64,000 nucleotides of DNA from Hondaea fermentalgiana (GCA_014084085.1 NPFB01000092.1:100610-164609), one strand, 5' to 3'; positions 8,045 to 18,439 are shown, counted from the stretch's first letter. Notes: generated from the sequence alone by a model not told the origin. A program made the numbers and translations.

Positions 8045-10864
8045 CTAAATTTCGATGTGCTGCGGCTTTGGTGGGCGGATGTGTCGCATCGTAGAACCCG
8101 CAGGCGTCGGCTTGAAGGGAGCCTGGGCACCATAAGGCTTCGGAACCCCAAGCGCATCATTGGGAATATAGGCATTAGGTCGTGGCTGAGCAGTGGAGCG
8201 TTTAGGACCCACATCCGTCTGAGCAAAGGGGTCACCCCCAGCGCTTGAGAGCTCTGCAACCTCTTGGGCGCGGCGCTGGCGTTCCTCGAGACGCTTTTGC
8301 ACGCGATACCACTCGAATTCGGCTTCCTCGGAGGGCGGCTCGTTTCGACCAAGCCGAAGCTGTGCATCATGCAGCTCTGCCTCGCGGTCATGCTTCTCTT
8401 GCTCCAGCTTCATGGCCGTGGCCTGGTACATGGACAGCTCAGACACAATGGCCATCATGCGCCGTGTGGTGTCTTTGATGCGAGACTGAAAGGTGTTGAC
8501 CTTCTTTGCAAGCGTTAGTGTGTTCTTCTTTCCGTCCGAGGCCTTGGCTCGAAGCTTTTCTGCGAGCTCGCTGACCTCCTCGAGCACGAGTTCCTTTTCT
8601 AAAAGATGCTCCTTCTTTCCATTGAGTCGATGATTCAGGACCTGAAGCTTGGCCTGGAGCTGCTCGAGGTCTGGGTCGTCGCCAAGAAGGGCGCGCCAGC
8701 GATCCGCGTTCTCCGGCGTCTCAAGGTCGGCGCAGAGCTTCTCCGTAAGAGAGCGCTCGTGCGCGAGGTCGCGCTTGAGCGCAAGAACCTTTTCTGCCAG
8801 CTCGGGAACCACGGGAAGACGTTTGCGCGTCGTCTGGAGACTGCGTTCGAGCTCTGCAATGGCAATCTTTTCGAGTCGAATGGCCTCCTCTTGGTCGCGC
8901 AAGCCAATCTCTCCTCGCTTGAGCGTTTCCTCCTGAATGTTGGCCTTCTCGTAGAGAATACAGAGCTCGTCGTTGCGGTCAATAAGTTGAACTCCAGAAA
9001 AGTTGCGATTCTCGACCGCAGCCTCATACTGTTTCTTCAGGCGCACCATGGATTTCTCCATGTTGTTGATGATCGAGTTGAGCTTGTCGATCTCAACAAT
9101 CTGCTTCTCCACCTGGGTCTGGCGCTCCTGGTATACGGCCTGCGACTTGTTCATGTCGTGCCGAGCCGTATCGCGCTGACACTGGGCAGCCTGGTGCGCG
9201 AGATGCTCCTTGGTCAGAGACTTGTCCTTGGCGATGGACTCGTTGCGAAGAATTTCGACCTCGTTCTCTAGAATTTTGATTTTTTCCTTCATTTCCGCCA
9301 ACGCCTGCGAGCTGGCCTGAATCAAGTTCACGTATTTGTTTCGCTCGTTCTTCACCACGTCGTAAAGCGTTGAAAACTGTCGTAACTTGTTGGTCGTCTC
9401 GGTCAGACGCTTGCTCAAGTCCAATACCGTGAGCTCCTTAATGCGAAGGTCCTGGACGGCAGCTTTGTGGCTGGCGGCGGCCTTGCTTGCATCGCGCGTG
9501 CGCAGCTCACGCTGCGCCGACAGCATCGAAAGCTGTTTTGCCTGTTTATGTTCTTCCTCGATCCAGAGGGCAATCTGATGCTCGCAGGCCTTGACTTGCG
9601 CCATGGCTGTCTCCATTTCCTGCTTCTTCGACTTTTCGATGCTTTCTTGCCGCAGGTAATTGGCGATAAAAATGTCAATCTCCTGCTGTAACGCTGCCAG
9701 CTTGCGTGTCAGCTCTTTGTTTTCTGTATTGTATAGATTGCGCGAGGCAGTGAGGTCTGCCTGATTGGCGTCCAGCTGGGGGATGGTAGCTTTGACGTTG
9801 TCGAGCTGCGCTACACTCTTTTTCAGCGCCTTTTTCACGCCCTCGTAGGATTTTTTCGTTTGAGCAAGGTCCGTGAGCAAATGCTTCAAGCTGAGGCGCT
9901 CGTCTTTGAGTACGAGCTCAAGCTGGACACGTTGCGCGAGAATGTCTTGGTGCGCGCTCTTTTCCTCCTCGAGTGATTTACGCAGCGCGTCGACGTCACG
10001 TTCGCGCTGCTCCAAAGTTGACCGATGCATATCCAGCTTGCGCGAGATCTCCTTTCCGCTCTCTGTGATTGCTTGCTTTTTGGCCTCCTGCGCCATGAGT
10101 TCCTCGTCAGAGGTCGCGATCTGACTCTGTAGGGTTTCAACTTCCTGGCCAAGGTTTACAACAGCAGTCTCTACAACGTCGGCCTGCTTTCGAATGCGTT
10201 CGGGGTCGGCGCGTATTTTGCTGAGTGTTTGCTTCAGCTGAATTCGAGTTTCTGCAAGATCTTCGGCGAGATTGCTCAATTCCTCGTTGCGCTTAACAAG
10301 GGTTTCCCTCTCCTTTTTACTCTCCTCGAGAGCCTTGTCTTGCCGCGCGCACTCTTGCTCTAGGTTCTTGGCCTTTTCTGTGTTTTCTTCGAACACTGGG
10401 TTGACGAGGTTCTCATTTTCCTTGGTGATAAACTCAAGTTGGCGCTCGAGTTCATCCTTTTCAGATTGACACTCCACAACCTGAACGTGCAAAGCGGTAC
10501 CCTTCCCCATGAGCTCGCTCAGCTCGTGCGCTGTGCTCTCACATTCCTTGTTGAGCGCGACCGTCGACTGCGTGTCCTCATGCTTGCGAATGCTGAGCTT
10601 TTCCAGCTTGATTTTTTCCGCAAGCAAGTCCTGGTTTAGCTGTTTGGCCTTTTTCAGCGTCTTCTTTTCTTCATGATAGAGCTCGAGCGTACTCTTGTGC
10701 AAGAGCTCGTATTGCACCTTGAGCGCGTCCGCGGCCTCCTGATCGATCTTTCCCGTGCTGACAAGGTCATTGAGCAGGACGAAGGCTGCCGAGTTGCTAA
10801 TGTCCACGATCTCGACTTCGTGTACCTCTGGCAGTTCCTCGGTCTCTCCGCCCTCGGAGGCCAT
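8045..10864 (-). CDS. CCDC146: Coiled-coil domain protein CCDC146, centriole/flagellum protein
   Basis: A 939-residue protein, coiled coil almost throughout (human CCDC146 is 955). Landmarks shared with the family: LNDLVSTGKI near the N terminus, LYDVVKNERNKYVNLI, LRNESIAKDK, SGVQLIDRNDELCILYEKANIQEE, and the C-terminal RPNAYIPND...PKPYGAQAPFKP...MRHIRPPKP. This tail is the strongest evidence, as it is strictly placed in animal CCDC146. The family is associated with centrioles, basal bodies and axonemes and is kept in flagellated lineages, so the organism likely makes flagellate cells. The frame is open to 11038, but the upstream part is Cys/Arg-rich with no earlier ATG in good context; the ATG at 10864 precedes the conserved acidic N terminus. 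Confidence 0.93.
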   Translation of the reverse strand: MASEGGETEELPEVHEVEIVDISNSAAFVLLNDLVSTGKIDQEAADALKVQYELLHKSTLELYHEEKKTLKKAKQLNQDLLAEKIKLEKLSIRKHEDTQSTVALNKECESTAHELSELMGKGTALHVQVVECQSEKDELERQLEFITKENENLVNPVFEENTEKAKNLEQECARQDKALEESKKERETLVKRNEELSNLAEDLAETRIQLKQTLSKIRADPERIRKQADVVETAVVNLGQEVETLQSQIATSDEELMAQEAKKQAITESGKEISRKLDMHRSTLEQRERDVDALRKSLEEEKSAHQDILAQRVQLELVLKDERLSLKHLLTDLAQTKKSYEGVKKALKKSVAQLDNVKATIPQLDANQADLTASRNLYNTENKELTRKLAALQQEIDIFIANYLRQESIEKSKKQEMETAMAQVKACEHQIALWIEEEHKQAKQLSMLSAQRELRTRDASKAAASHKAAVQDLRIKELTVLDLSKRLTETTNKLRQFSTLYDVVKNERNKYVNLIQASSQALAEMKEKIKILENEVEILRNESIAKDKSLTKEHLAHQAAQCQRDTARHDMNKSQAVYQERQTQVEKQIVEIDKLNSIINNMEKSMVRLKKQYEAAVENRNFSGVQLIDRNDELCILYEKANIQEETLKRGEIGLRDQEEAIRLEKIAIAELERSLQTTRKRLPVVPELAEKVLALKRDLAHERSLTEKLCADLETPENADRWRALLGDDPDLEQLQAKLQVLNHRLNGKKEHLLEKELVLEEVSELAEKLRAKASDGKKNTLTLAKKVNTFQSRIKDTTRRMMAIVSELSMYQATAMKLEQEKHDREAELHDAQLRLGRNEPPSEEAEFEWYRVQKRLEERQRRAQEVAELSSAGGDPFAQTDVGPKRSTAQPRPNAYIPNDALGVPKPYGAQAPFKPTPAGSTMRHIRPPKPQHIEI

Positions 10865-11140
10865 TTCTGGCGATCTGCCGGGGCGCGCGCCGCCGCCGCG
10901 GCAGCAGCACCAGCAGCACCTGCGCCACCTGCAGGTTTTGCCTGCCAGACGCGACTGCTTTGGCTCTTTCGCTCGCTGCAAAAAAAATACACATTTCGAT
11001 AGCTCAAAAAACCCTGCGCAACCCTTTTCAGAGTTCAACGGATCTAAGTTTTATTCGATGATCACAAGTGTTAGGTCTAGGCCTAGGCCTACTTGAAGTT
11101 TCGAACCAGGCCTAGGGGTAGTTTGAGCGAGTGGGAGAAA

Positions 11141-11175
<35 letters not shown>

Positions 11176-11236
11176 GATGGATGGGCTTCACGCTCATCCA
11201 TCACAATCAGTTTGGCAAGGAACGGTTCAACTGGGC
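10865..11236. other. intergenic region between CCDC146 and GH3, with AGGCCT palindromes and a GA repeat
   Basis: Holds a cluster of TAGGCCTA/AGGCCTAG palindromic hexamers at about 11072-11117 and a (GA)n run at about 11143-11172. These sit downstream of the GH3 gene and upstream of CCDC146. No gene is seen. Confidence 0.6.
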
Positions 11237-13579
11237 TTACAACATTTCCTTTCGTGGAATCTCTTCCTCGACGATGACTTGACAGACTGAGGCTTGAGTG
11301 TCATCAGCAGAGCCACCCAGCGTGCCAAGTCGCACAGCCAGAGTATGTACGCCGGGACGGACCTTGCGCTCGCCCCTTTGATTCGGTAACTGATAAGCAT
11401 AAGGATCCACAGAGATTTCGACCTTGCGCGACTCGCCAATTTCAAGAGAAATTCGACGAAAACCCACGAGCGTTTGCAACGGGGTCGGTCGCTCATCTTC
11501 GTCTGCCTGCGACGCTGATGGAACGTGATACACCTGAAGAACTTCATCGCCGCGACGCGGACCTGTGTTCCGGATGGCGCAGAAGACGGCGTCGCGTGAG
11601 CACTTGCAAGCCTGAAGACTGAAAGTGGTGTACGACAAGCCAAACCCAAAGGGAAAGAGCGCTTTGGGTCCTGTGTAGTAGCGATAGGTACGACCCGGAG
11701 GTTTTGACATGTCAAAGTCAAATTTCGATACTTGATGTTGATATGCGCTCGGATACATTGTGTACGGGAGCTTGCCCCAGCGGTTTTCGCGACCGCTAAG
11801 AAGCTGGACAACAGCTCGCATGCCACGCGCATTGGGCGTAAATGTCTCGACAATAGCCAAAGGGTTTTCAAACGCCGAAACAAGCCAATCTTCCGAGATG
11901 GGTCCCCCGTTTTGAAGAACAATAATCGTCGGTTTCCCAAGAGCAAGAACAGACTTGGCAAAGTCGGCTTGAAAACCAGGGAGGTCCGTGCTCTTTCGAT
12001 CGAGCGTTTCGCGCTCTTGGCTGCGAGAGGTGCCAAGCGTCAATACGACTACGTCTGCAAGGCGGGCGAGTTGCATGGCAAGTGCAGTGTCCGTCTCATT
12101 GGGCGGCCCCTCTCGAGGAACCCCTTCACTGTGAGATACATCAAATCCTTCGCTTGCGAAAGCGTCAACCAGAGTCATGGCGCATGAGGATGAACCATTC
12201 GGACACCGCGGCTTTGACGCATAATCCGACCAAAGACTTTCGGGGTCCGCGCCTTGTGGTCCAAGAATTGCCAAGTTTTTGCCCTTTTCAAGCGGCAGGA
12301 CATCAAGGTCATTGCGCAAGAGCACGGGCGCTTGAAGGGCCACTTCGTGAGCAAGGCCGTCGTGCACATCGCCGCCGACGACGTCGATGGGAACATGGTC
12401 GAACTCGCTGTCGCCAAAGGCGTCGAAAAGTCCTGCGCGCATGAGCGCCTTGAGTAGTCTTCTCGCTGATCGTTTCACTGTTTCCGCAGACACTTGGCCA
12501 CGTTCAAGGGCCAGCGCCAATCCTTGAGGGTCGCGAAGAATCGTAGAACCCATTTCCAAATCTGTGCCATTGTTGATCGCCCAAGCCGAAGCTGTCGCTT
12601 TATCGGGCGCAAACACCGGCGCGCCCAAGAGATTTCCGACAGCGCCGCAATCAGACGTAATGATTCCATCTTGCAGACCCCATTGTTCGCGAAAGACTTT
12701 ATTCAAGATGAAGTCATTTGCACATGCAGGGGCCCCATTGATCGCATTGTAGCTGCACATGGCCCCCGCCGGCGACGCCCGGCGCGAAACGATCTCGTAT
12801 TGGCGAAGATAGGTATCTGCAAGATCAAAGGCCGAAATATTGTAGTTGTCATGGCCGCGATTCTCCTCGACCGAGTAGGCGGCAAAGTGCTTCATGAACG
12901 CAAGCGCGCGGGGACGACCTTTGGCGTCGGGTTCTTGCAGACCTTGCACCATCGCGGCGCCCAAGGTCCCTGTGAGAAAGGGATCCTCCCCAGGGAGTTC
13001 ACTGAGCCTTCCAAATCGCGGGTCTCGCGGAATGTTAAGATTGGGTCCGAAAGCAGTGACCCCGATCTTTTCGCGTTCCTTCTGCTCTTCACTTCGACCG
13101 ATTGGACGATACAGTCCCGCGTTGCGGAAAGCGCGCAGCTCAAAGGACAGAACGCGTCCTTTGACGCGCATCGCGGTTTCGTTAAAGCTTGCCCCACAGC
13201 CAAGGGGACCATAGAACGAGGTTCGACATCTCGAGGCGCCCTCGGGGCAACTGGCGGCCACGTCCGAATTCGTTTCTGTAAGCCACATGTAGTTTGAGAT
13301 GCCAAGGCGAGGCACGGCACCGCTGTGCGTGTCGCAGGTGTTTCCCTCGGCGGGATCCGGTGACAAAAGGCCTGCCATCTCCTCGAGGCTCAGGGCGTCC
13401 ATGAGAGCCTGCATTCTGGACTCGGTGTCAAGGCGCGCATTGCAATGTTCTGATGTGGGCGCGCTTCCGTTTCGTGAAGGCGCGCACCACTGGTAGTTTG
13501 CTTTTGCGCATGTTTGCCAAGCCAGTGCCGCGACCAACACAGCCACGATGCTATTTTTCACCGAGTTAGCTGTCATCAT
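11237..13579 (-). CDS. Glycoside hydrolase family 3, beta-xylosidase/beta-glucosidase type, secreted
   Basis: A 780-residue enzyme with an N-terminal signal peptide (about 1-26, IVAVLVAALAWQTCAKA). GH3 landmarks: GPNLNIPRDPRFGR (178-191), GEDPFLTG (197-204), KHFAAYSVEENR (230-241) and ITSDCGAV (307-314), with D310 as the expected catalytic nucleophile. The alpha/beta sandwich and a C-terminal fibronectin III-like domain (YTTFSLQA...DEVLQVYHVP) follow, so the length is complete for a fungal-type three-domain GH3. Overall it looks most like the beta-xylosidase branch; the substrate is inferred. Likely role: exo-cleavage of plant-derived oligosaccharides outside the cell, fitting an osmotrophic life. 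Two tandem ATGs open the frame at 13579. Confidence 0.93.
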   Translation of the reverse strand: MMTANSVKNSIVAVLVAALAWQTCAKANYQWCAPSRNGSAPTSEHCNARLDTESRMQALMDALSLEEMAGLLSPDPAEGNTCDTHSGAVPRLGISNYMWLTETNSDVAASCPEGASRCRTSFYGPLGCGASFNETAMRVKGRVLSFELRAFRNAGLYRPIGRSEEQKEREKIGVTAFGPNLNIPRDPRFGRLSELPGEDPFLTGTLGAAMVQGLQEPDAKGRPRALAFMKHFAAYSVEENRGHDNYNISAFDLADTYLRQYEIVSRRASPAGAMCSYNAINGAPACANDFILNKVFREQWGLQDGIITSDCGAVGNLLGAPVFAPDKATASAWAINNGTDLEMGSTILRDPQGLALALERGQVSAETVKRSARRLLKALMRAGLFDAFGDSEFDHVPIDVVGGDVHDGLAHEVALQAPVLLRNDLDVLPLEKGKNLAILGPQGADPESLWSDYASKPRCPNGSSSCAMTLVDAFASEGFDVSHSEGVPREGPPNETDTALAMQLARLADVVVLTLGTSRSQERETLDRKSTDLPGFQADFAKSVLALGKPTIIVLQNGGPISEDWLVSAFENPLAIVETFTPNARGMRAVVQLLSGRENRWGKLPYTMYPSAYQHQVSKFDFDMSKPPGRTYRYYTGPKALFPFGFGLSYTTFSLQACKCSRDAVFCAIRNTGPRRGDEVLQVYHVPSASQADEDERPTPLQTLVGFRRISLEIGESRKVEISVDPYAYQLPNQRGERKVRPGVHTLAVRLGTLGGSADDTQASVCQVIVEEEIPRKEML

Positions 13580-14769
13580 CTCTTTCTGGCGTTATGATGT
13601 CTTCCCACCGGCTACAACTAGCCAGTCGAACCGCTGCCAGGACGAGTTTTCTTCGTTCTAGGGAATGGTGTAGTAACTTTTCCCTGGACCTAGCTGCTAT
13701 CCGCTCCAGAGTGTGCGTGTGTCGTGAAAAGGTGCCAACCCTTCTCTGCGTAGACTGCTCGTAAGAGGGAGTCGCGGCACAACACGAAGACCAGTCTACC
13801 CTCGAACAACGAAGGGAGCGGGTCGCGTATTTGCCGCTGGCACACCGAGTCCACTTTTCCGCCCTCCCTTCCCCCCCCCCCCCAAAAAAAAACAGGCGCC
13901 TCGCACCGCTCGGTCAGTTGGGTGGTTCTCGCGGCGCACGCTGCTTCGCGCAGCAGCCTCGCGAGACGTCCGCTTCGCCTCGCTGTGCGCTCGCTCGCGC
14001 GGGCCAGGGCCTGCCTGGACACAGCTCTTCTCCGCCCGATCGATCCAGGTCTGCATTGTTATGGACCCTCGATGCCTATAACAAACATCAACAGCAACTC
14101 ATTTCATCTTCGTCGCTCTTTATCCCGAGCGAGCAGGGGACTCTGGCCGCGGCGACGGAGTTCTCGCCGCGCGTGCAGACCGGAAACCTGCCGCTCCAGA
14201 GGAAGCCGAGCGTCCGCGCGTGTCGAGGCGGGCGAGCTCGAGCATTCGTTGCGTTGCGTTGCATAGCGCAGCGTGGCGAAGCATAGCATAGCAGGCCGGG
14301 TACGCGCGTGGCGCAGCGGCAGTCGCTCGCTCGATCGCCTCGTCATCCCGGCGCACCTCCGAAGAGCTCCTCGCACCGCGCCGCCTCGCATCGCGCGAGG
14401 AGCAGGGCGCGCCAGAACAGGCTCGAGCTGAGCCTTATTCGCGCCGTGCCGCGCGAGCGGGCCCTCTGCCGGCGCGTGCGGCCTCGGCGTCTCGCCCTTC
14501 GAGTTCTTGGGGCGACGTCCATACGTACGTACACATACATAGCTCGCACCGATCGCCTCGCAAGCGAACAGACATCGATCGAACGGGTCCTCGGCCTCAC
14601 CTCGCTCCGCAAGGTCGCCTCCTGCGCCTTCGTGCACGTCGCGGACTCCGGCGTCGAGCAGGGCGGCTTCTCTCGGCCCGCGCGGCGAGGGGCAGCAGAC
14701 CAGCAACGCGAGCGGACGCGGCCCCGAGGCGCGGCAGCCTGCTCGACGGCGAGGAGCAGCAGCAGCAGC
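13580..14769. other. divergent promoter region, 1.2 kb, no gene seen
   Basis: Lies between the divergent GH3 and CRAL-TRIO starts. Very GC-rich, with a C13 run followed by A-rich sequence (13871-13893) and repeated GTTGC/CATAGC motifs near 14245-14295. Open frames on both strands here are compositional shadows. Confidence 0.6.
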
Positions 14770-16053
14770 ATGGTGCTGGGCCTGAAGAAGCACAAGGACA
14801 AGAAGGACAAGGCCTCGTGGAACGTGGAGCTCGGGGACAGCGTCGAGGAGTGGCAGAAGAGGGCGGCCGAGGAGGTCGCGGCGCTGCGCAAGGAGGTCGC
14901 CACGGACATCCAGGAGGCTGGCGACGTGGGCACCAAGACAGATGACCTCTTTCTCCTGCGGTTCGTGCTCTCGTCGGAGGGAGACGTGAGCAAGGCCGCG
15001 AAGCAAGTTCGGGGCGCGCTCGCGTGGCGCAAAGAGCACGCCAAATCGCTCCAGCAGGCCGTTCAGGGCGGACACGAGCTGCAGAGCCGACTCTCGCGGT
15101 ACCAATGCGCTGCCTTTTGTGGCGCTCTCGGGGATGACAAGCATCCACTGTTCCTTGTTCGTGCCGGCGTGAGCGACATGAAGGCCATGATGCGCAACAT
15201 GTCTTTGGAAGATGCAACGATGGCCCTCGCATTTTCGAACGAAATCGGCTTCCAGATCTGCGACGCGCGCACACGCAAGAGTGGCAAGTTTATTAAGATG
15301 ATCACGGGCGTGCACGCGGCCGGCTTTGCCATGTCGCGCTTTGACCCAAAATTTGTCCAGGCGCTCGGCAAGAGCTCCCATCTCAGTCAAATGGTCTACC
15401 CTCAGCTTTTGGGAATGCAAGTTCTGGTGAGCTTGCCGTCGCCGATTCGCTTCATCATGCGCATGGTGAACAAGCTGCAGAACAAGCGCGCGGTCGAAAA
15501 GCAAAAGCTCTGTCCTGGTCACGGCGCGGACGATTGTCCATTCCTCAGTCGCTGGAAAGCTCTAGATCAGGTCCCTCAGATGATGGGCGGCAAGAAGCCC
15601 GATGATGAGTGCCCCGTCGGTCTCATTCCCTTCGCCCAGAGACCCAATGTTACCATCAAAGAGGTTGCCGCCGAGTCCTCCCTTGAGCTAGCGACCGCTG
15701 CGACCCCAAAGAGGCAGAACCTCTTTGAAGTCTTCTTCCACGGCAAGGACAGCGGTGCTCGCATTAATGTACAAGTGAAGCAACATGACAAGGTACTCAC
15801 CTCCGCTACACTGGGCCCCGCGCAAGAGGGCTTTGCCTCGCTCTCTGTCATTCCCGAGACAGAAGGATCCCTGTCAGTGGTTGTCAGCGTGCACAATTCG
15901 CAGTCTCCGTGCACAATCGAGGTCGCACAGCACGCGGAGATGAACTTTATCAATCGCAGCGACAGCTTCCTGGCCGAGGTGGACGCGAGCGCAGTTCCAA
16001 CAGGCTCTCCTGCGATTCCAGCTGAAACAAGCCCTGCCGCAACTTCGGCGTAA
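14770..16053 (+). CDS. Sec14-like CRAL-TRIO domain protein
   Basis: A 427-residue protein. Residues about 45-95 form the CRAL-TRIO N-terminal helical domain (TDDLFLLRFVLSSEGDVSKAA, then ALAWRKEH). Residues about 105-260 form the lipid-binding CRAL-TRIO lobe, with repeated hydrophobic patches and PQLLGMQVLVSLPSPIRFIM matching the 'YPE..' to 'iN.P..f' part of Sec14. After a linker, residues about 320-400 look beta-rich and may be a GOLD-like or other beta-sandwich domain. Such proteins move or present phosphoinositides and other lipids. The upstream frame is open to 14308 but GC-biased; the ATG at 14770 follows an AGCAGC run and gives a clean start. The tail is Ser/Pro/Thr-rich. Confidence 0.85.
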   Translation: MVLGLKKHKDKKDKASWNVELGDSVEEWQKRAAEEVAALRKEVATDIQEAGDVGTKTDDLFLLRFVLSSEGDVSKAAKQVRGALAWRKEHAKSLQQAVQGGHELQSRLSRYQCAAFCGALGDDKHPLFLVRAGVSDMKAMMRNMSLEDATMALAFSNEIGFQICDARTRKSGKFIKMITGVHAAGFAMSRFDPKFVQALGKSSHLSQMVYPQLLGMQVLVSLPSPIRFIMRMVNKLQNKRAVEKQKLCPGHGADDCPFLSRWKALDQVPQMMGGKKPDDECPVGLIPFAQRPNVTIKEVAAESSLELATAATPKRQNLFEVFFHGKDSGARINVQVKQHDKVLTSATLGPAQEGFASLSVIPETEGSLSVVVSVHNSQSPCTIEVAQHAEMNFINRSDSFLAEVDASAVPTGSPAIPAETSPAATSA

Positions 16054-16313
16054 GGTCAGAGCACCGGCCGAGCGTGGTGGGACTTCTTTGGCACTTCCTT
16101 TTTTGGGGGTCAGTCATACCAACAGTCGCTTTGAGTATTTAGAACTTTGAAGAGAAAAGAAATGAAATAAGACGAAAAGAAACATTCGATCGCCAGTCAG
16201 GTGTAAGGTTGTTTTCTTTTCCTTATCGAAAAAGGGCTAGAGTGATGCCGGCGCTTGCGCAAGCCAGATCCAGAAACCGTGTGCCATGATCATTTATACG
16301 TGCGTTCTTGGGC

Positions 16314-17471
16314 TCAAACGTGATGCCTTACAATGGTAGGATCACTGGGCGTCGTCGTCGTCCCCGCTGCGGCCGCAACGCTTCCGGAGGGAATGCTCTT
16401 GCTGGACTGACGCTTGGAGGCGGTCTTGTCATGCTTTGCCTGCTTGATGAGGTCGTAGATACGGTTGCGATAGTCGTCAACGGTATACTTGACATTATCA
16501 TTCGTGCCAATCTTGAACTTGCGGGGCGCCGCGTACTCCTCGTCCACCTTTCGGAACTGTGCCACGAAGGGATGATCGAGCAAGTCGTTGACAGTAGCAC
16601 GCTTGTCTGGGTTGAAGTGCATGCAGCGACGGATGAAGTCGAGACCATCGGCAGGCGCGCCGGGGATAATATCCTCTAGAGGCTTGGGTGCGGGCTTGGC
16701 GAGACTCTCGATCATGTTGGCAGCAAAGGGAGACTGAATGGACTGCAAGTCCTCCGCGTCAGGGGCTCCAGTGAGTTCGAGAATGCGCTCGAGCTGATTC
16801 ATGGTAGAGGTCCCCGGGAAGAGCGGCTTACCGAGAAGCATCTCTCCAAGGATGCACCCGAGCGCCCAAATATCGACTCCCGTGGAGTACTTTGTCGACC
16901 CCATGAGGATCTCCGGGGAGCGGTACCAACGAGTCGCCGTGTACTCCGAGTAGGCAGCCTTGTTTGTTGGGTCCTCGGTGACGCTCCTGCACAAGCCAAA
17001 GTCGCACACTTTCATGTGACAGTCCGCGTTGAGCAGGACGTTGCTCGGCTTTAGATCACGGTGCAAGAGGTCTCCTGAGTGCATGAACTTGACCGAGCGC
17101 AAAAGCTGATAGGTAATGTACTGCTTGTGTACCTGCTCAAGGATGCCTGCGCGGATGACTGCGTGCAAATCTGTCTCCATGTACTCGAACGCTAAATAAA
17201 TGTCCTTGTTGTTTTCTGCTCGAATGACCGAAAGCAGGCGGATAATGTTGGGATGTCCATTGTTCTCGCCAAGCTGCTTCAGGTACTCGATCTCGCGGTA
17301 GGTTCGCTGCGAGTCGGTGGCGTTGCGAAAGGCGTCAAAGCACTTTTTCAACGCAACAGTCTGGCGCGTGCGCTTGTCCACAGCCTTCCAGACGATGCCG
17401 TATGCACCCTTGCCGAGCCGCTGCGTGATCTCGTACTTGCGTGCAACATGAGCGTCAATCTCTTCGGTCAT
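16314..17471 (-). CDS. ERK7/8 (MAPK15)-like MAP kinase
   Basis: A 385-residue protein kinase. Gly loop LGKGAYGIVWKAVD (19-32), VALKK with K42, HRDLKPSN (137-144; D139), DFG (157-159), and the MAPK activation lip YSEYTATRWYRSPE (174-187). KCFDAFRNATDSQRTYRE and VIRAENNKDIYLAFEYMETDLHAVIR are specific to the ERK7/8 (MAPK15) branch. The phosphorylation motif is S-E-Y (175-177) rather than T-E-Y. The C-terminal extension is short and basic, then Ser/Thr-rich. ERK7/8 kinases often autophosphorylate and act in ciliogenesis and autophagy (known for the family). The ATG at 17471 lies directly before the kinase domain; the upstream frame is a Lys/Arg-rich shadow. Confidence 0.92.
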   Translation of the reverse strand: MTEEIDAHVARKYEITQRLGKGAYGIVWKAVDKRTRQTVALKKCFDAFRNATDSQRTYREIEYLKQLGENNGHPNIIRLLSVIRAENNKDIYLAFEYMETDLHAVIRAGILEQVHKQYITYQLLRSVKFMHSGDLLHRDLKPSNVLLNADCHMKVCDFGLCRSVTEDPTNKAAYSEYTATRWYRSPEILMGSTKYSTGVDIWALGCILGEMLLGKPLFPGTSTMNQLERILELTGAPDAEDLQSIQSPFAANMIESLAKPAPKPLEDIIPGAPADGLDFIRRCMHFNPDKRATVNDLLDHPFVAQFRKVDEEYAAPRKFKIGTNDNVKYTVDDYRNRIYDLIKQAKHDKTASKRQSSKSIPSGSVAAAAGTTTTPSDPTIVRHHV

Positions 17472-18439
17472 CTTGGCTTGCTTTTCCTTTTTCTCCTTTC
17501 GTTTACGTGACGAGTATCGGCACGTCCGCTGGCCCGAGCGAGTCACGTCGCGCGCTGCCGCAGTGCCTTTTTGTTTCTTTGTCTGATAGGTTTCGTCTTG
17601 CGTCGTATTTCTGAGCGATCGAAGGAGTTGTGACGACTCTGGTGTCGTACGTGCTCGTGCACGTGAGGTTGTTTGTGGTGCAAAAAGGCCAAGTGTACTC
17701 AGCGAGGAACACGCGCTTATGCTGCGAAGCTAGAGTTCTTTGCGAGTTCGTACACTGCGCGCCAGCAACACTGCACAAACGTACTCGTCTTGCTCGCAAG
17801 CACGCGCGCACGCCGCCCGGCGTGCCGGACCTCGTCTCGTTCCTCCGTCTCTGTTATGCTTCCGTGGACGAACCGCTGCAAGACCGACGGCTGCTGTCTG
17901 CCAAAGCACACCAAATCAAGTAGCGCTTCGTCTGAGCGGTCACAGTTCCGACATGAAGAAGACCGGATCGTTTGCATACAATTAGCAGCAGTGGCCGATG
18001 GGCGGAGACAAAAAGTGTGCGCGCGTGCCCCTCTGCGCTGTGCCCTGATCAGCTTGCTTTGCTTGTCCGGCCTCCGTTCATCTCATAAAATAAAGAATGT
18101 ATCCGTTGAATTGGCCTCGAGCCTCGGCGCCTCCTTCGCTTCTGGAGCCTGGCAATGGCGCCGAGACTGAAGTCATCGTGACAAGCCGTCGCTTCTGCCG
18201 CCGCAACCACCGACTCGGCATCGACATTGGGCACTGTGTGAATGTATGTATATGTGTCAATGGCTTTCTCGGCGACAAGATTCGAGCAGCTAACCGGATA
18301 GGGTCGAGCTTTCAGTTGGCTGTGAAACCATAGCAAAGGTCTAGTGGATGTTACTGGACCTAGTTGAGGCAAACAGGTTGCGACAAGCTCCTTCTTTTTA
18401 TCGTGCACGATATTATGCTTGGTGATTTTGTTTGTTCAG
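17472..18439. other. region between kinase and ankyrin gene starts
   Basis: Divergent promoter region. It may contain the missing first exon of the ankyrin gene: an ATG at 18097 opens 72 codons, and a splice from 18315 (weak GTTGGC donor) to 18439 would keep frame. Nothing else is recognisable. Confidence 0.45.

Noticed and set aside
14302..14330. tRNA-like A-box (GCGTGGCGCAGCGG)
   Set aside because: No B-box or cloverleaf follows.
14104..15522. 472-codon open frame on the minus strand across the CRAL-TRIO gene
   Set aside because: Antisense shadow of a well-supported gene; composition is Arg/Ala/His-rich and it shows no domain.
18097..18314. Candidate first exon of the ankyrin gene
   Set aside because: The only in-frame donor (GTTGGC at 18315) is weak, so I list it as a possibility and not as a feature.
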